Source of the DNA: Ochotona curzoniae
Taxonomy: Eukaryota > Chordata > Mammalia > Lagomorpha > Ochotonidae
Length of the DNA stretch: 64,000 nt
Assembly: GCF_017591425.1 (NCBI RefSeq)
Contig: NW_024467121.1
Coordinates: forward strand, 17,310,707-17,374,706
Direction: 5' to 3'
Shown here: piece after piece, positions 11,336-24,352 of the stretch
Layout of the letters: each line of letters starts with the position of its first letter
How positions within the stretch are numbered: the first letter of the stretch is position 1
Made by a program: the position numbers and the translations under genes
The notes under the pieces: generated by a model
The model's input: only the letters and a program-made list of their open reading frames with translations
Told to the model about the DNA's origin: nothing
Databases searched by the model: none

Positions 11336-11814
11336 GCTTGAAGAACCCCCAAGCAATGCCATTTAGGTCTCCTAAGCAACCTTAATCTTAACCTTGAATG
11401 ATATGTCAATATAAACAAAATGTATGCTATTTCTTGTCAGTGTCTATATTAAGGCAAAAACAGAACTTAAGCTCATGCATTCAGAAGCAGCCAACTGGAT
11501 TATAGAACTAGGGACTTTCCAATAAGAGCAAGTAAGACAACCTTATGACTGTAATTAATCAAATATTGGTATTGCTTCCATATCTGTGCCATAAAAATCC
11601 CTTCCCTATTCTTCTTCAACAGAACCCCCTCAACTTCTAGTTTGGAACTGCCTCATGCATAAATTGCTGTTTGTTCAGATAAGCCCTTTCAAAAAGTGTT
11701 GCACTTCACGTTGTGTTTTTAATAAGCTTGTTGCAATAGTTATCATATAGTAAGGGCTCCATAAAAATTTCCTGAGTGGATGGCTAAAATGTACGTTATA
11801 TACCCCTCTAAACA

Positions 11815-11851
<37 letters not shown>

Positions 11852-12177
11852 GACATATCCACAAATGTACAACTTTAGTACATGCCTCCAACTGGTTTTT
11901 GACCCTGGGAAATCACTTTAACATCTGCACTCAATTTCTCTACCTCTTCATCTAATAAATCTCAGAGAAGAACTAGATCATCTCGGCAGTGCCTTGTGTT
12001 AGCATGCCTTGCATGCCGTAGCCACAGTACTTATCCTTTTAAAACCAAGCATGTGTTCCATTGCCCTTCTGCGCTTTGGTGTCCTTGTCTTTGCTGACAA
12101 GGACATCTTGAGCCTCTCAGGCTGCCTTAACCAAAAAAAAAAAAAAAAAATTGTGATGAAGTGACTTAAAAACAGAC
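11336..12177. other. Unassigned DNA around a (CA)n and an A-run
   Basis: No gene. The interval includes the (CA)n listed separately and an A-run at about 12133-12150. Confidence 0.5.
11816..11849. repeat. (CA)17 microsatellite
   Basis: An uninterrupted CA dinucleotide repeat of about 34 bp. It is likely length-polymorphic. Confidence 0.95.
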
Positions 12178-12470
12178 ATATGGGATAGACTTTTGGCCTT
12201 ATTATGTTCTGATCCCACATTGAAGTAGCTGCATTTTTGATGCCCAGTTCTGGCTCCTGACTCCAACTTCCCGCTAATGCAGACCTGGGGGATATCGATG
12301 ACAGCACAAATAATTAGGTCTCTACCTCCTGAATATAAGACCTGGATCGAGTTCTCAGCTCCTAAGCTTGTGTCCTTGCAGAGCTCCAGCTGTTGTGGCC
12401 ATTTGAAGAATGACTAATGAATGCGAGCTCTGTTTGTCAAATAAGATAAAAATAAAATAAAAACAAAGCA
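12178..12470 (+). mobile_element. Old CSINE copy
   Basis: Forward C-repeat of an older subtype: 'gatcccacattgaagtagctgc', 'cttcccgctaatgcagacctgg', 'agctccagctgttgtggccatttg', and an AAATAAGATAAAAATAAAAT tail. It is strongly diverged and abuts an LTR relic. Confidence 0.72.
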
Positions 12471-12473
12471 GCA

Positions 12474-12812
12474 TAAAATGTGGCTTATTTTTCACAGTTC
12501 TGGAGACTAGCAGGCTAAGATCTGGGAACTAGCTAGTTCAGTTTCTGGCTTGCAGGTGGCTAGCCAGGTGCTTGACTTTTCCTTACCTGCTGGGGAGGAG
12601 GGCGTAGGGAGTGGAGTGGGAAGAGTAAGGCCTAAGCATGCCCTCTGGTGTCTTTTCTTACAAGGACAGAAACTGCATCATGAGGGCCTAACTCACATGA
12701 CCTCATCCAAATCTAATTACCTCTCTAAGGGCCTATCTTCAAACATTATTGCCTTGGGGGTTGGACTTCAACATATGAGTTTGGGGGAAACAGAAACATT
12801 CAGCTTATAACA
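12474..12812 (-). mobile_element. MLT1/MaLR-like LTR relic
   Basis: The antisense LTR order is clear: 'ttcacagttctggagactag', 'ttgcaggtggcta', 'ctctggtgtcttttcttacaaggac', 'catgacctcatccaaatctaattac', and 'gggggttggacttcaacatatgag'. About 340 bp of one LTR. The open frame at 12550-12810 is repeat-derived. Confidence 0.65.
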
Positions 12813-15481
12813 GACCAGCTTTAATTTCCATGTTAGCAGTACTTATGCGTCGTTTTTTTTCCCTCAGGGGAAAGCATGTTGAAATTTTAAAGCCCCTTCT
12901 TGTTCCCAAAGTTTATCATCTAGAAGTAATGAAAAAATATATATCTGCAATGTAGTGGCTTCCCCTCATATTAAGTACAAGAACCGTGGGTATTAGCACA
13001 ATTTTGTAGTGTTGTTTTGATGTAGCAAGCTTAATTTGCTCCACCATTGCATATTCATTTTAATAACTGCCCTTGCAAGGAAAAATGAGGAAAATTATTT
13101 CTCCATGCTAGATAATTTTCATTCACTAAACAGAATCACCCTTAAACAGGAATCCTCATGTGCTTCACTTTTTATCTACTCTCAGGAGAAAATGCGATCA
13201 ACTTCCTATTGTATTCAAAGGAGAATGTGGAAGGAGGGTCTCCAGGGACTCACCCACCACCTACAGACACCTGATAGGATGATCAGCGCAGCCACCTGGG
13301 CCTAAGAATCCTGCCGAACAGGGAACAAGTGGTGTGGAGGTTTTGTTAGTGCTGCTGCTTCCATTTGAAATATCACCCTGCATTTCAGTGCATTATTATA
13401 TATTCATCTTTTCCAATTCCTCCCCCCCCCAGATAAAATACATTAATGTGTTTCCGTTTAATAGAAACAGAACAAGCTAAAATGCTTCTAATTTTAATGA
13501 AACCTTTCAAGTCTATATTGCAATTCTGGGAGTGAGTCACAAAAAAGCTTTATTACCCTTATACTCTCAATCAGCTTTATTGCATGAATACAAAACAATA
13601 TTAACATGGTTTTGTATACCAAAGCAGCTCAGAATTCTCAGGTTTGTCTTGCAAGTTTTGTGTCTTATTTCACACCCATGAGATTGAAATCCTCTGAGGA
13701 TTATGTTCTCATTCATATTCCCAAGTAACCCTTTTTTCTGTTGTACTAATCCATTTATTTCTGTTGACTATCCTAAAGCACAATAGGGCAGAAAGAACAA
13801 AGTAGACTATTTGAAACTGGAACTGAAATAAAGAAGGCAGTGGTAGATTGTAATACACCAGCTGCACTTAGGGACACATGACAGAAGTTAAGTAATTTTT
13901 AAGTGATTGACTTATTTAACATTTCCGGTTCCAGTGTCAAAGTGTCTGTGAACCACAATCAGAAGGAAGGTGACCATTTGGGGATGGAATCGTGGTGCTG
14001 TGATTTTTCAAGCAGCGTTAAGTGGGCTTATTGACATAGGCAAAGGGAAAGCCTGGCTGGACTTCAGTCCCTGTTTGCCACAAGCTCCCTAAAGAATGGG
14101 AACAAAGCACAGTGTTTTTCTGTCTTAAGCCAGTCATTTCACAGTTAATCTGGATAAGACCTACATCTTCACATGAGTAAGCTTTGCTTACTTCAGCTTG
14201 TTTTGCTTCCTCTTCTTCAGTCTTGGAATATCCTTGCAAAGGGAAGGAAGGATGTCTGCCTTCACAGATCATAATTGACTTATTTGGAATCTGACAATTG
14301 TGCTTCATGCTGCTAGTAAAAGTATGATACGATAGTCTTCCACTCCTAACTTTCAAGTACACTTATCCAGAATGAGACATACATTTATATATCTACGATG
14401 ATAGGAAATGTACAAACTTAAATTCTCTTTGTTGAGATAAGCAGGGTATAAGGAAGGTGTGGTTTTAGTAACTGGTTAGTGACCTACTCATTAGGAAACA
14501 AAAGCTCTGATTTATAGAGTCTGTTAATTTCTATAGATACTTTTATCATGGCAATTTCAGGCTACCAACAGAACATCACTGAACACAGACACAAGAACTT
14601 GACATAACCACGTGTTGCAGGTGGATCTGTTGCTTTGATAGGTATGGACAGTTCAGCCCTCTATGCTAAATCATTTCAGCTGAGGTTTTGACAGATGATT
14701 GATAGGTTGAAGTATTAACTCTATAGACCAAATCTTTAAATATTATATCATTAAAGCTCTTAATCACCACTGATGTTCTAAAGATTCAGTCATATCGAAA
14801 AAAGTCAATAATATTCTACTTTTATATACAACCTGTCTCTCCAGTTTCATCAGTCCCTTCCTTTGGCTTATTTACTTCCAATTTCTGCATGTTCCTTTCT
14901 TTCAGCTATGTTAGGAGATCTCCTAGCTTCAATTGCTTTCCCTTCCCAAGTTAAAATCCCTTGGGCCATTGCTTCAGCTACTACCACTGGGGCTCAGTTA
15001 TCTCCTGCTCTTCCTTCCACAGCTGCTTTATGAAACTGTGATTCAAAACCAGTTAGGAATATCCTTCCCCTTCTCCTGGCCTGGACAGCTGGGCACAGAT
15101 GAGGAAGATCCCAGATGCTGGCAGATGTGATTCTTCACATTGTAGCTTGTAACCTCAGCATGATCTTCAAGTGTCTTAGTGTCCTTTTTGCCCAGCTCTG
15201 TTTGTATTTCCACATATCTGATATTCTAAATATTTACCCTTTTCTTAAAAATGCTATCCTGCCTTTTTAAAGCCAGATAATATAACTTCCATATTATCAA
15301 CCCTATTTTCCACCCAATCTGAAAAGTATATCTGTAATCTCGTTTTTCCTATCAAAACCAACTTCCTGTACCTGAATTTTGATTCTTTCCCAGTTTGTCC
15401 CTGTTTCTGATTAGCAAAAAAAAAAAAAAAAAGAGAGAGAGAGAGACACATTTGCTATTATTTCTAATGGTACTGTGGGTT
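12813..15481. other. 2.7 kb of unique-looking DNA
   Basis: No gene or clear interspersed repeat recognised. It holds short homopolymers (C-run near 13422-13430 and an A-run with GA repeat at 15416-15447). The open frames at 13036-13305 and 14018-14362 have no family resemblance and no flanking exon structure. Confidence 0.5.
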
Positions 15482-15900
15482 GACTGGGCTCAGATAAGCT
15501 AGTCTCACTAGATCTCTCAAGTGATTCAAGTCAAACATTGGTTGAAGCTACAGTGGTCTAAAGTTTTGCCTGGGCCAGAATCCAAGACAGCACACTTGCA
15601 TGGCTTGCAGTGACTGCTGCCTTGGAGCTCAGGTGGGGCCGACTAGCACAGCTGCACATGGCCCCTCCCTGTGGCCTGAGTCTCTCAAAACTGGCCCCAG
15701 ATTCTGAGAGCAAGAATATACCAAGAGGAGATTCTTTAAGAGGCAGGAAGAAGATACCAGGCCAATCCAGATTTCTGCCCAGAAATGACCAAGTGTCAGA
15801 TCTGCTGTTTTTTTATTGATCCCAGCAGTTACAAAGTCCACCCAGATGTGAATGAGTGAAGAAATAAATTCTAGCCCTTGGTGGGGGAGTAGAAAGGTCA
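15482..15900 (-). mobile_element. Possible ancient LTR-like repeat
   Basis: Phrases such as 'ttgactgggctcag', 'tgcctgggccagaatcc' and 'ctttaagaggcaggaag' suggest a mammalian-wide LTR-like repeat in reverse orientation. I cannot fix a family or ends. The opposing open frames at 15610-15819 and 15629-15901 are not convincing genes. Confidence 0.33.
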
Positions 15901-16796
15901 AGCTGCTGATGAGCAGATGGAAGAGGACAGATTTCAGTCATCGTTGGGACTTATAATTTGCCACAATACTCTCAACTCTATCAGTTTGTTCTGATGTCTC
16001 ACTGGTTCCTGCCCTGCCTTAATGAGCCAGCTTTTTCCCCTGTATTATAAAAAAAAAAAAAGACTGAGATCAGTAAATTCATCAATTATGCCTGTATAAT
16101 TTTCTCTATGTATGATCTATAACAGTAAAAAGTTTAAACATGGTCAGAGAAAGGCATTTGTCACTATTAGTAAATGTATTAGTGTTCAAAGGATGATTTT
16201 GTTGATGCTAATTTTAGTACTATGTATCCCCCATACCTAGCACTTTTCTTTCTAGACTAGAAAACTCATTGAATTTTTATCACATATATCAAAATTAGCA
16301 TGTAATAGCAATGCATGCTGATTTTAGGATAAACAGAACTACTATATGTATATATATATGTGTGTGTGTATATATATATATGTCTATTTAGAAAGCAAAA
16401 ATTTTCAATTTTTAGGGTTTGTTTTCCCTGATAGTAAAACCATAAAATAAACTGGATTTTTACCTTGGATATTAGAGGGACTATGTAAGGTCTAGGAGAG
16501 GTTTCAAGATCTAGAAAGAGGGAAATTCCACGTAAATATGATGTATTTGACTTTATTTTAGGTTAGGTTAAACAGTATCCCTTAGAAATTGAACCAAACA
16601 CAACTTTGCATATACATTTTGGGATGGAATTTCTGCTATGTCCAGGAAACCAGGCCAAAACATTTTCTAAATCTGGGTTGCAGAAAACAGCATTAGATAG
16701 GAAGTTGTCAGTATCCTCCATTGTCCTGTCAGCATAGTATTCACTTTCTCTGTACCCCTCCTCTATATTGTACTGCATCATTGTATCTTGTTTTAT
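15901..16796. other. Unassigned DNA with a TA/TG simple repeat
   Basis: No gene. An alternating (TA)/(TG) tract occupies 16344-16382. Confidence 0.5.
16344..16382. repeat. (TA)n/(TG)n simple repeat
   Basis: Alternating TATATG and GTGTGT units across about 39 bp. Confidence 0.9.
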
Positions 16797-17118
16797 TAAG
16801 ATTTATTTATTATTAATTGAAAGGCAAATTTACAGAGAGGAGAGACAGAGAGTAAGATCTTCCATCCACTGATTCACTCCCAAAAAAGCTGCAACAGCCA
16901 AAGCTGAGCCAATCTCAAGCCAGGAACCAGGAGCTTCTTCGGGGTCTCCCACATGGGTGCAGGATCTCAAGGCTCAAAAAATCATCCTTGACTTCTTTCT
17001 TAAGCCATAGCAGGGAGTCGGGTGGGAAGTGGAGGATCTGGGACATGTACCAGCTTCCATATGGAATGCTGATGATTGCTGGAAGAAGATAGCCAGTTGA
17101 CCCATCATGCCAGCCCCT
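16797..17118 (-). mobile_element. CSINE, left arm of a duplicated inverted SINE pair (copy 2)
   Basis: Reverse-strand, near full-length SINE. The T/A-rich tail side is at 16797-16825 and the head 'ccatcatgccagcccc' ends near 17117. It shares private variants with the SINE at 8041-8330. It keeps about 30 bp near the head that the 8-kb copy lacks. Confidence 0.87.
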
Positions 17119-17151
17119 GTTACCCTGTCTTATTAAAACAGTGTATCTTTT

Positions 17152-17484
17152 AGAAAAGCACCTGTTTAGGGTCTGTTTAGGGTGTGGCTAAAGTCCTCAC
17201 CTTGCACATTTCAGGATCCCATATGAGAGCCAGTCCATGTCCCAATGGCCCCATATCCCCTCCAGTTCCTTGCTTATGGCCTGGGAAAACAGTCAAGGAC
17301 AGCCCAAAGCCTTGGGACCCTGCACCCATGTGGGAGACCTGGAAGAAGCTCCTGGCTTCAAATTGGCTCAGCTTTGGCTGTCATGGCCATTGGGAGATCT
17401 TCCTCTCTGTCTCTTCTCTTTGAATATCTGAGTTTCCAATAAAAATGAATAAATCTTAAAAAAAAAAAAGAAAATCACTTATTT
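17152..17484 (+). mobile_element. CSINE, right arm of a duplicated inverted SINE pair (copy 2), with TSD
   Basis: Forward SINE at 17168-17468. Imperfect 16-bp direct repeats flank it, AGAAAAGCACCTGTTT at 17152-17167 and AGAAAATCACTTATTT at 17469-17484. The 5' repeat lies in the spacer that is also present in the 8-kb copy, which suggests this locus is the original site of the forward SINE. Confidence 0.87.
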
Positions 17485-20400
17485 GACCTTGAGTTCGTTT
17501 CATACAAACTTGTAAAAGCATTGCATGGGTCAAGGTTTATGCTTTTAGATTGTCTCAGTAATTATTCAGCGGTGTTTGGGATGTGTTGCTTTATTTTTGC
17601 CCATGTTAAAGCAGTTCGAACATTAGGAGAACAAGGGTGTGCCTTCACAGGAATAACTCACCGTATGGGAGATATCACTGTGGCTCTGTATGTCTCGAGT
17701 TTTGTTGATTTTCAAAATATCTGTAAATGACTGAGAAACTTTGCCTCATTCATCTCTTGACAGCTGTATGAGGGGCAAAGTCAGACCTTGGGTTCGTCAA
17801 CATAGAGTTGTCATAATCCCGAGTATAAAAATGAAGACCAAAAATCCAGTTAGTAAAATCCCTACTTATTCATTCTTGAGTTTCTTCTTATTTCCATTTT
17901 TAAAACTTTGACTCAGATCCATGTGGTCCTTAACCCAGTGTCTGCCCAGCCTCCCTCATTTGGACATCTGCCTCCATCTGCCAGATCCCAAGCTGAACCA
18001 AAGCACTGTGGCAGCCATGCCAGAGCAGTCTCCAAACAGTAAAAAGGGATTTACTGCCTCTTTTTTTTTTTTTCTAATATATCCTGGTTGCCATCAGCCT
18101 TGCTATTTTCTCTAGATATTACTGGACTTACGAACTCAGTGGCCTGGAGTAGACAGGAGGCAGAATACACCCCAGCTCCAACTTGCGGAGAACTCCCTGC
18201 TATGGCACCATAAATAATTGAACAGGCTTTTTCAGGCAACACACTCAAGATGCAGATTTAATTTATTCCCTAGGAGGACCAAAGGTGGCTATGCAGACCC
18301 TGTTCACAGGTTGAGTCGGGGACACTAGTACATTTCAGGATGTGTCAGACTTGCAAGGCACATGCTCCTGGGTCTAGTGCCAAATGTTGTTACAAGGAAT
18401 GGTTATTTTCTTTCTTGCTGTTTTTATTTCTTTGCCCTGAGTACTCACCATTAGGGAAAGAAATTTCACTATATAGCAGAAAAAGATAGTACTGATATAA
18501 CTAACTGGCATTTTCCCAATCTCTCAATTCATTGAAAAAACTGTGTGCACCAATTCTAATATCCTTTATTGGTGATTGGTTTTCCTTATTTTATGTCTTT
18601 ATATTTCTTTTTAAAAAACTACTTGTGACTTGCATTCCATTGACATTCTGCAAAAGCAACCTGAATAAAATACCTAATAGAAGCTATACCTTCTTTGCTT
18701 GTGTTGGTTAGAATCCTAGCAGGAAAGCAAGGAGGAATAGATAGAAGAAAAGGTGGGAGGAAAGAAACTTCCTATTTCTTACCAAATCAATATTTGGCTG
18801 AAACACTCAAACATACTAAATATATTGATTTTCATGGATTGCCTTCCGATGCCTGGAGCTTTTCTTAACCAAAAAAACCCTTGTATCTTGTGTTTTTAGG
18901 AGCCTGTACTTTAAAGATAGATGATTTTTTTTAGTTACTTATTTTAGCAAATGCTTCACAGTTTTCATGTGGAGTTCTTCTGTTGGAAAACATCCCCTCT
19001 TCTTCTCCTGGTGAACCTCGGCAAGCTACAGTCGTATGGCTGGAGTCTTTTTGACAAGTACCTAATCAGACTCAAACTTTGTTTTCAAGCCTGTGTTGCT
19101 ATGATTGTATCCCTAAGGAAGTTTGTTAAGTTTTGGAAAGTCTCCGCGACTCTGAGGCCTGAGCTGTGTCCCTCTGACCTAGACGTGATTTGAGGAAATG
19201 ACTTAAACAAATTCGCTTCTCAATTATGCCTAAATGGCTTAGAGATACTGAGAGAAAAAAATAATCGTGGCGGAAGTTCAAAGTCATAATGAGCTGCTGA
19301 GCGCCTTACAAATTTTGAATAAAATCTTCCAAGTAACAGCAAAGCAGCCTGAATAACAGTGTCATCTGATTGACGACACACAGCTGTCGACTGACTCAAA
19401 CATCTATGCTCCCCATTATGGGTGTGGAGGCACCAGATAAGGGTTACTTGTCGTCCATCTAGACTCTGAAGCTGTTCAGACTCTAATATAAACATATAAA
19501 ATAAAGCCACTGAAGCAAAACACACACAAACACACTTCCACTAAAATGTTCAAGTCTCTCATGGGTTGATTGCCTGTACTGCTTATTTGGGCACACGAGG
19601 TGGAGGAACAATGAATGTTGTCCTTTCATGAGAACCCCCTGCCATAGAGGATTTGGAATGTGGAAACGACATTATATGTGGAGGATGATTTGTGGGTTGT
19701 ATTTTACATCGGGATTCTGAGGAATCTATATACTTGTTAGAGGGCTCTGAAGTCTTGTCTCATGGGATGCTCCTTGCAGGAGTTTTTGAATAGCTCTTCC
19801 TGATGGTGAAAATAAAATTCAAATGTACATCATTCATGTTTTCCCTTGCTTACTTTAAGTACCATTTCTTATACATTTGGGTAAACGTACACACTTCCAC
19901 TCATTGGCTTATGTACACCTATATATTGTACCAAGCTGACCAATGCAATATTTATGTTTGTACTTTGAGCTGCCTAAGATTTTGTCATAAAATCTAAGGC
20001 TGCTGTAGGGGAGAGTGTGCATAAAACTTTCATGACCAGTATAAAAAATACAAAATGTTATCATTAATATTTAATAAAATTTGCAGCAGTCAATGAGCAA
20101 AATCAATGTTTTTTAATTAAGTTATTCATTTGTAATACAAGCTGTACCTTGTGTGTTAGGATGGAATTTAGTGTGCCATACTAAACATAAATAAATAAAC
20201 AAACATAATTTTAGTGCACAGGAGAATGGTATTATTAATAAAGCTATTAATTGGCTGCCTTTTCTTTGATGAGCAAGCAGGGTGTCATCAACCACACCAT
20301 CTTTCATTCTGAGGTGCCTTATGATTCTCTAGCTGGATTCTGTCCAAAGTATTCAGTAGGAAGAACTATGTACAGCAGGCCTCTAGCACATTATTTGCTC

Positions 20401-23400
20401 TTCTTGGATTTCTTTTCTTAGGAACTGGGGAGTCATTTATGAAACCAGAATGGAGTTTTAATCAAGATTTTAAGTGACCATTCTTTGAAGAAATTGCTGT
20501 AGGATATAGGATTGTTAATCTCTCCATCTCTTCTGTATGCTGGAGTTTGTGTTTCCAGCCTGAAGTCCTAGTTCAGGGCCTCTCTCCTTTCTCCTGAGCT
20601 CCTGGTTGGTTTCCAGACCTTTACTGCTCCAGCCAGCTTTCCTGCAGGGGGTTCTGAGGGCACTGTTTACTGTAAGCACAGCTGAATTGTGCACATGATG
20701 CATTGTTTTGAAAATGTAACTTGGGCAATATGATGCGAACTTTATCTGCACTTTCCCTAAATCTGTTCGGTATGAATAATGTGTTGCAAGTGTATACAAA
20801 AAGCCTCAGCATTTTATTTATAGCACACTTTACCAAGATTGCAGTTGAAAGGAAAACTCAACATGGTTTACAAGGCTGACCATGCTCATTGTTAACTATG
20901 AAATTAAAAGTGTAAACAGACCTGTAAGGACTTATGGCGTTAGTTTGGAGGAGAAAAAAAGCATTGACCACAATTATAGAATAAACAGAAGTTACTTGAT
21001 GTAATTTGTAAATACAGGAAATTTAAGCATGTTTTATTGTGTTCATTGCTGTTGGTGAAATTTACCTAATGATAGAGTCTTGAAACTCCTGAAGGTTCAA
21101 TTCAATCAAAGCAACTTAAACTGAATGAAAAACAGTATGTTAGTAAGATATGGTACATAGACTCTAGGATTAAATATAACTTTTAAAGAATAAGCAAAAT
21201 GAAATAGTAGAACTCAAAACATGTTCTAGATTCATTCATAATATTACATTGAGGATGGAAGGGACATATAGAGTTAGCAGGGTTAGGAGCATGAACATTA
21301 ATTTTGATTTGAGAATTTCTAGAAGTACATATCAGATGTAAACTGGGTTTAATTAAAATGGATCAAAGGTGATTTCTACATCAGAATAATCAAGAATAGT
21401 TAATGTAGACTTGCTGGGGATTTAGAACAATGTGAAAAAAACTTGTTCTGCTTATATAATGCTCAGCTTTTTCAGTTTATTGAAATGTGTCAACTTTATT
21501 GTTAATATTTCACCAATGGTTCATTTCTCATTTCTTCAACATAGAATTCAATTTAAAATAAAACCTGATATTCCATCTACAAATTTCAATTCCCACCAGA
21601 AGTATAATTCAATTAAGTTCCAAATAGTTCTTTTAAAAATACAAAATAAAATCATTCCCTCTACATATTCTATTTCTGCTCAGTTCCAAAAGGATAAAAA
21701 ACTGCATTTGTTTAGTTTTGGTTCATCTATCACTTTGTACATTTTTATGGATTTTTATGTGTAATCACATTTTCAGAGGGAATTTTTATATAGTCTGCTC
21801 CATTTCTGCAGAGTTATTATCTTTCAGCCTCAAAATTATAAAAATTGATACACAATCATTGGTTTTCGTCTCCCTGGGAAAGTGATAGGTAGCCATTCAT
21901 CATTTGCTGTGACAAGCTAAACTCACTTTGTTTGCTGTAGTGAGAGATGACTTTTATTCTTGTTTCTGTTCTTTCCTCTTGCTAACTAGGGTGGTGATGA
22001 TCACAGTGCGTTTGATGTGTGTGCTGGGGTAGGAGGTTTGGGAATAGGCATCTCATTTCTAAGCCTAAGAAACAATCTGCATTTTTCCTCTAAAAGCCTA
22101 ATAATGTGTGTTATTTAAAAGGAATTTCGAGAAGACTTCAGACTTCCATCTGCTTAGCCTATTGAGGCCACCCTCTACACAGCTCTTCCCTTGCCTCTCT
22201 CTACCAATTTGCTGTTTGCAAGATGACTGCTCTATCAGACATAAAATACTGCCTTTTTCACTTAACTATGCAACAGCCGCTCTCTGTACTTCTAGGGCAG
22301 ACTTAATGGTGCATTTATATTCCATTCAAACTTGAACACAGCGAGAGAAAAACCTACCTACAGGGATCCTAAGTACTGATGGCATTTGCCAGGATCTGAA
22401 AACCTTGCATATGACATTATATTTACCTGAGCCATTCCACAGTGTTATCATTAACACACAATTGTGCTTTACAGGTGTCAGCTGGGAAGAGGTGAAATTG
22501 AGAATCATTTTTATGCTCCTTTCCTATGGTTTATGTTGAGGCTCATCTTAATCTGTGAGTTTCCACAAAGGGCCATATGAAAAAGCTGCATACACATCAG
22601 TCTCTTGGAAGTAAACCAAATGTTAGCTTTCATTTGAATGCCAACTGAAGAAAAACCTTCTCTTGGAAATATAGCAAGGAGAAATGGGAAGCTGGAAAAA
22701 CCACAATGCTTGGAAGGATAGCATTCCCCATGAATTACTCACTGGTGAGACACCATTCAGTTTTTACAATTAAGTGCCCAAAGAGTCTCGTCTTTTCACT
22801 AAAGGTCCTGCCACTGATCCAAAAATTGTGTTATCAGACATGCTTTCATTGATTTTTCCCATTCGGCAAACTGCCACACACATGGACAAGCCATTAAATG
22901 ATATGCAACAAAAATACCACATATTGTAAGGCTGATCTGTGTTCCTGCCATTTGATAGCTCAGATTATTCAATGGCTATCAGATACATTTGTATAATTTG
23001 GAAGAACTGGCTCTTTATGGGCCCCCACCCCCCTTATACACTCACATGTGTGGGTTTTCCTACCCTAGGGAACATTCATCACTCACATGATTAGTTCTTA
23101 TGTTATTCTCTTCTTCCATCCTCCTGTTAACATATACTTTCAGGATAAAAAATCACTATCATGCATTCCTTCACATCAGAGTGGCATTGCAGGCATTAAG
23201 AGATGTTTTTGGAGGTATAATCAATATGTGTGTGTTCATGTATAATTGTGGGTGTGTGTACATGCAATAGGGTTTGGGTCTGTACCTGAAATTCCTGACC
23301 TCACACTTCCTAGGAATTCAGATTTCAAGGTGGTTTATTTATATTACTCCTATCTGTTTTACTGTTTTAATTTATGTTCTTTTTTGGAAGAGTATAATCT

Positions 23401-23415
23401 TGAATACTTTTTTTG
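17485..23415. other. SINE-free tract of about 5.9 kb
   Basis: No CSINE, L1 or MIR is recognisable, although the rest of the window averages roughly one CSINE per 2 kb. There is a T-run at 18061-18074 and otherwise complex sequence. Open frames of 60-110 codons here have no recognisable domains. The stretch 19130-19440 is richer in CpG than its surroundings and holds TGATTGAC and CAGCTG motifs; see findings. Confidence 0.55.
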
Positions 23416-23575
23416 AAAAAAAAAAGGGGTTGTTTTTATTGGGAAGTCAGATTTATAGAGAGAAGGAGAGATGAAAACCTTTTGTCCACTGATTCATGCC
23501 CCAAGTGGCTCCAATGGCCAGAGCTGAGCTGATCCAAAGACAGGAGCTGGGAGCTGCCTCCAGCTCTCCCTACAT
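23416..23575 (-). mobile_element. Truncated CSINE fragment
   Basis: Reverse-strand tail half: an A/T-rich tail side, 'gaagtcagatttatagagagaagg', 'ccccaagtggctccaatggcc', ending after 'ctgcctccagctctcc'. The half nearer the SINE head is missing. Confidence 0.75.
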
Positions 23576-23988
23576 ACTCTACTGTATTTTATGTAAACAG
23601 GTCTGGCATAACCTCTGCCTTCAACATAGTTGACAGCGTGTGTTTATTTACTCTACCCAAAAATGATCTGATTTTCCAGGAGCCCAAACCAGAGCAAATC
23701 AAAGAAGGCATACTGTGCTAACATGAAAATTCATAGACAATCGGGAATGGCTGATAAGTACAAACACACAAAGACCTCCATGTCTCACAGGAAGCAAAGG
23801 CAGTTAGAAAGCTTCAGACCGCTGACATGCCAGCAGAAAGTTCCCAGCTGGGCACAGAAATGACTCTATGCCTACAGCTTCCCATGTGAGGGTCCCAGAA
23901 GCAACCCCACTGTAACTGCATGGGTTTCCTGCATCCTGAGCTAGAGGGAGCAATATTGGTTCCAATATAGTTTAAATTTCTCGACATC
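23576..23988. other. Unassigned non-coding DNA
   Basis: No gene or repeat recognised. Confidence 0.5.
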
Positions 23989-24352
23989 AAAATAGACTAA
24001 TTTTTTTTTTTTAAAGATTTATTTTTATTATTTTCTCATTGGAAAGGCGGATATACAGAGAGGAGAGACAGAGAGGAAGATCTTCCGTCCGATGATTCAC
24101 TCCCCAAGTGAGCGCAACGGGCCGATACTATGCCGATCCGAAGCCAGGAGCCTCTTCTGGGTCTCCCACGCGGGTGCAGGGTCCCAAAGCTTTGGGCCGT
24201 CCTCGACTGCTTTCCCAGGCCACAGGCAGGGAGCTGGAAGGGAAGCGGGGCTGCCGGGATTAGAACCGGCGCCCATATGGGATCCCGGGCGTGCTAGGCG
24301 AGGACCTTAACCACTTGCGCCACCGCGCCGGGCCCAAAATAGACTAATTTTT
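23989..24352 (-). mobile_element. Youngest-looking CSINE, full length, perfect TSD
   Basis: A reverse-strand SINE at 24006-24335 flanked by an identical 17-bp direct repeat AAAATAGACTAATTTTT (23989-24005 and 24336-24352). In sense orientation it starts GGGCCCGGCGCGGTGGCGC and keeps many CpG dinucleotides that are decayed in every other copy here, which points to recent insertion. The T-run plus (ATTT)-type tail is at 24006-24035. Many of the differences in the other copies are at CpG sites, so this copy is the best local proxy for the active consensus. Confidence 0.95.
24257..24322 (-). promoter_or_regulatory. Internal Pol III promoter (boxes A and B) of the young SINE
   Basis: On the minus strand, TGGCGCAAGTGG (24311-24322) fits the box A consensus TRGYNNARNNGG at every position. 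GGTTCTAATCC (24257-24267) fits box B except for one T where the consensus has a purine. The boxes are about 43 bp apart, as in tRNA-derived SINEs. This suggests, but does not prove, that the copy can be transcribed. Confidence 0.8.
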
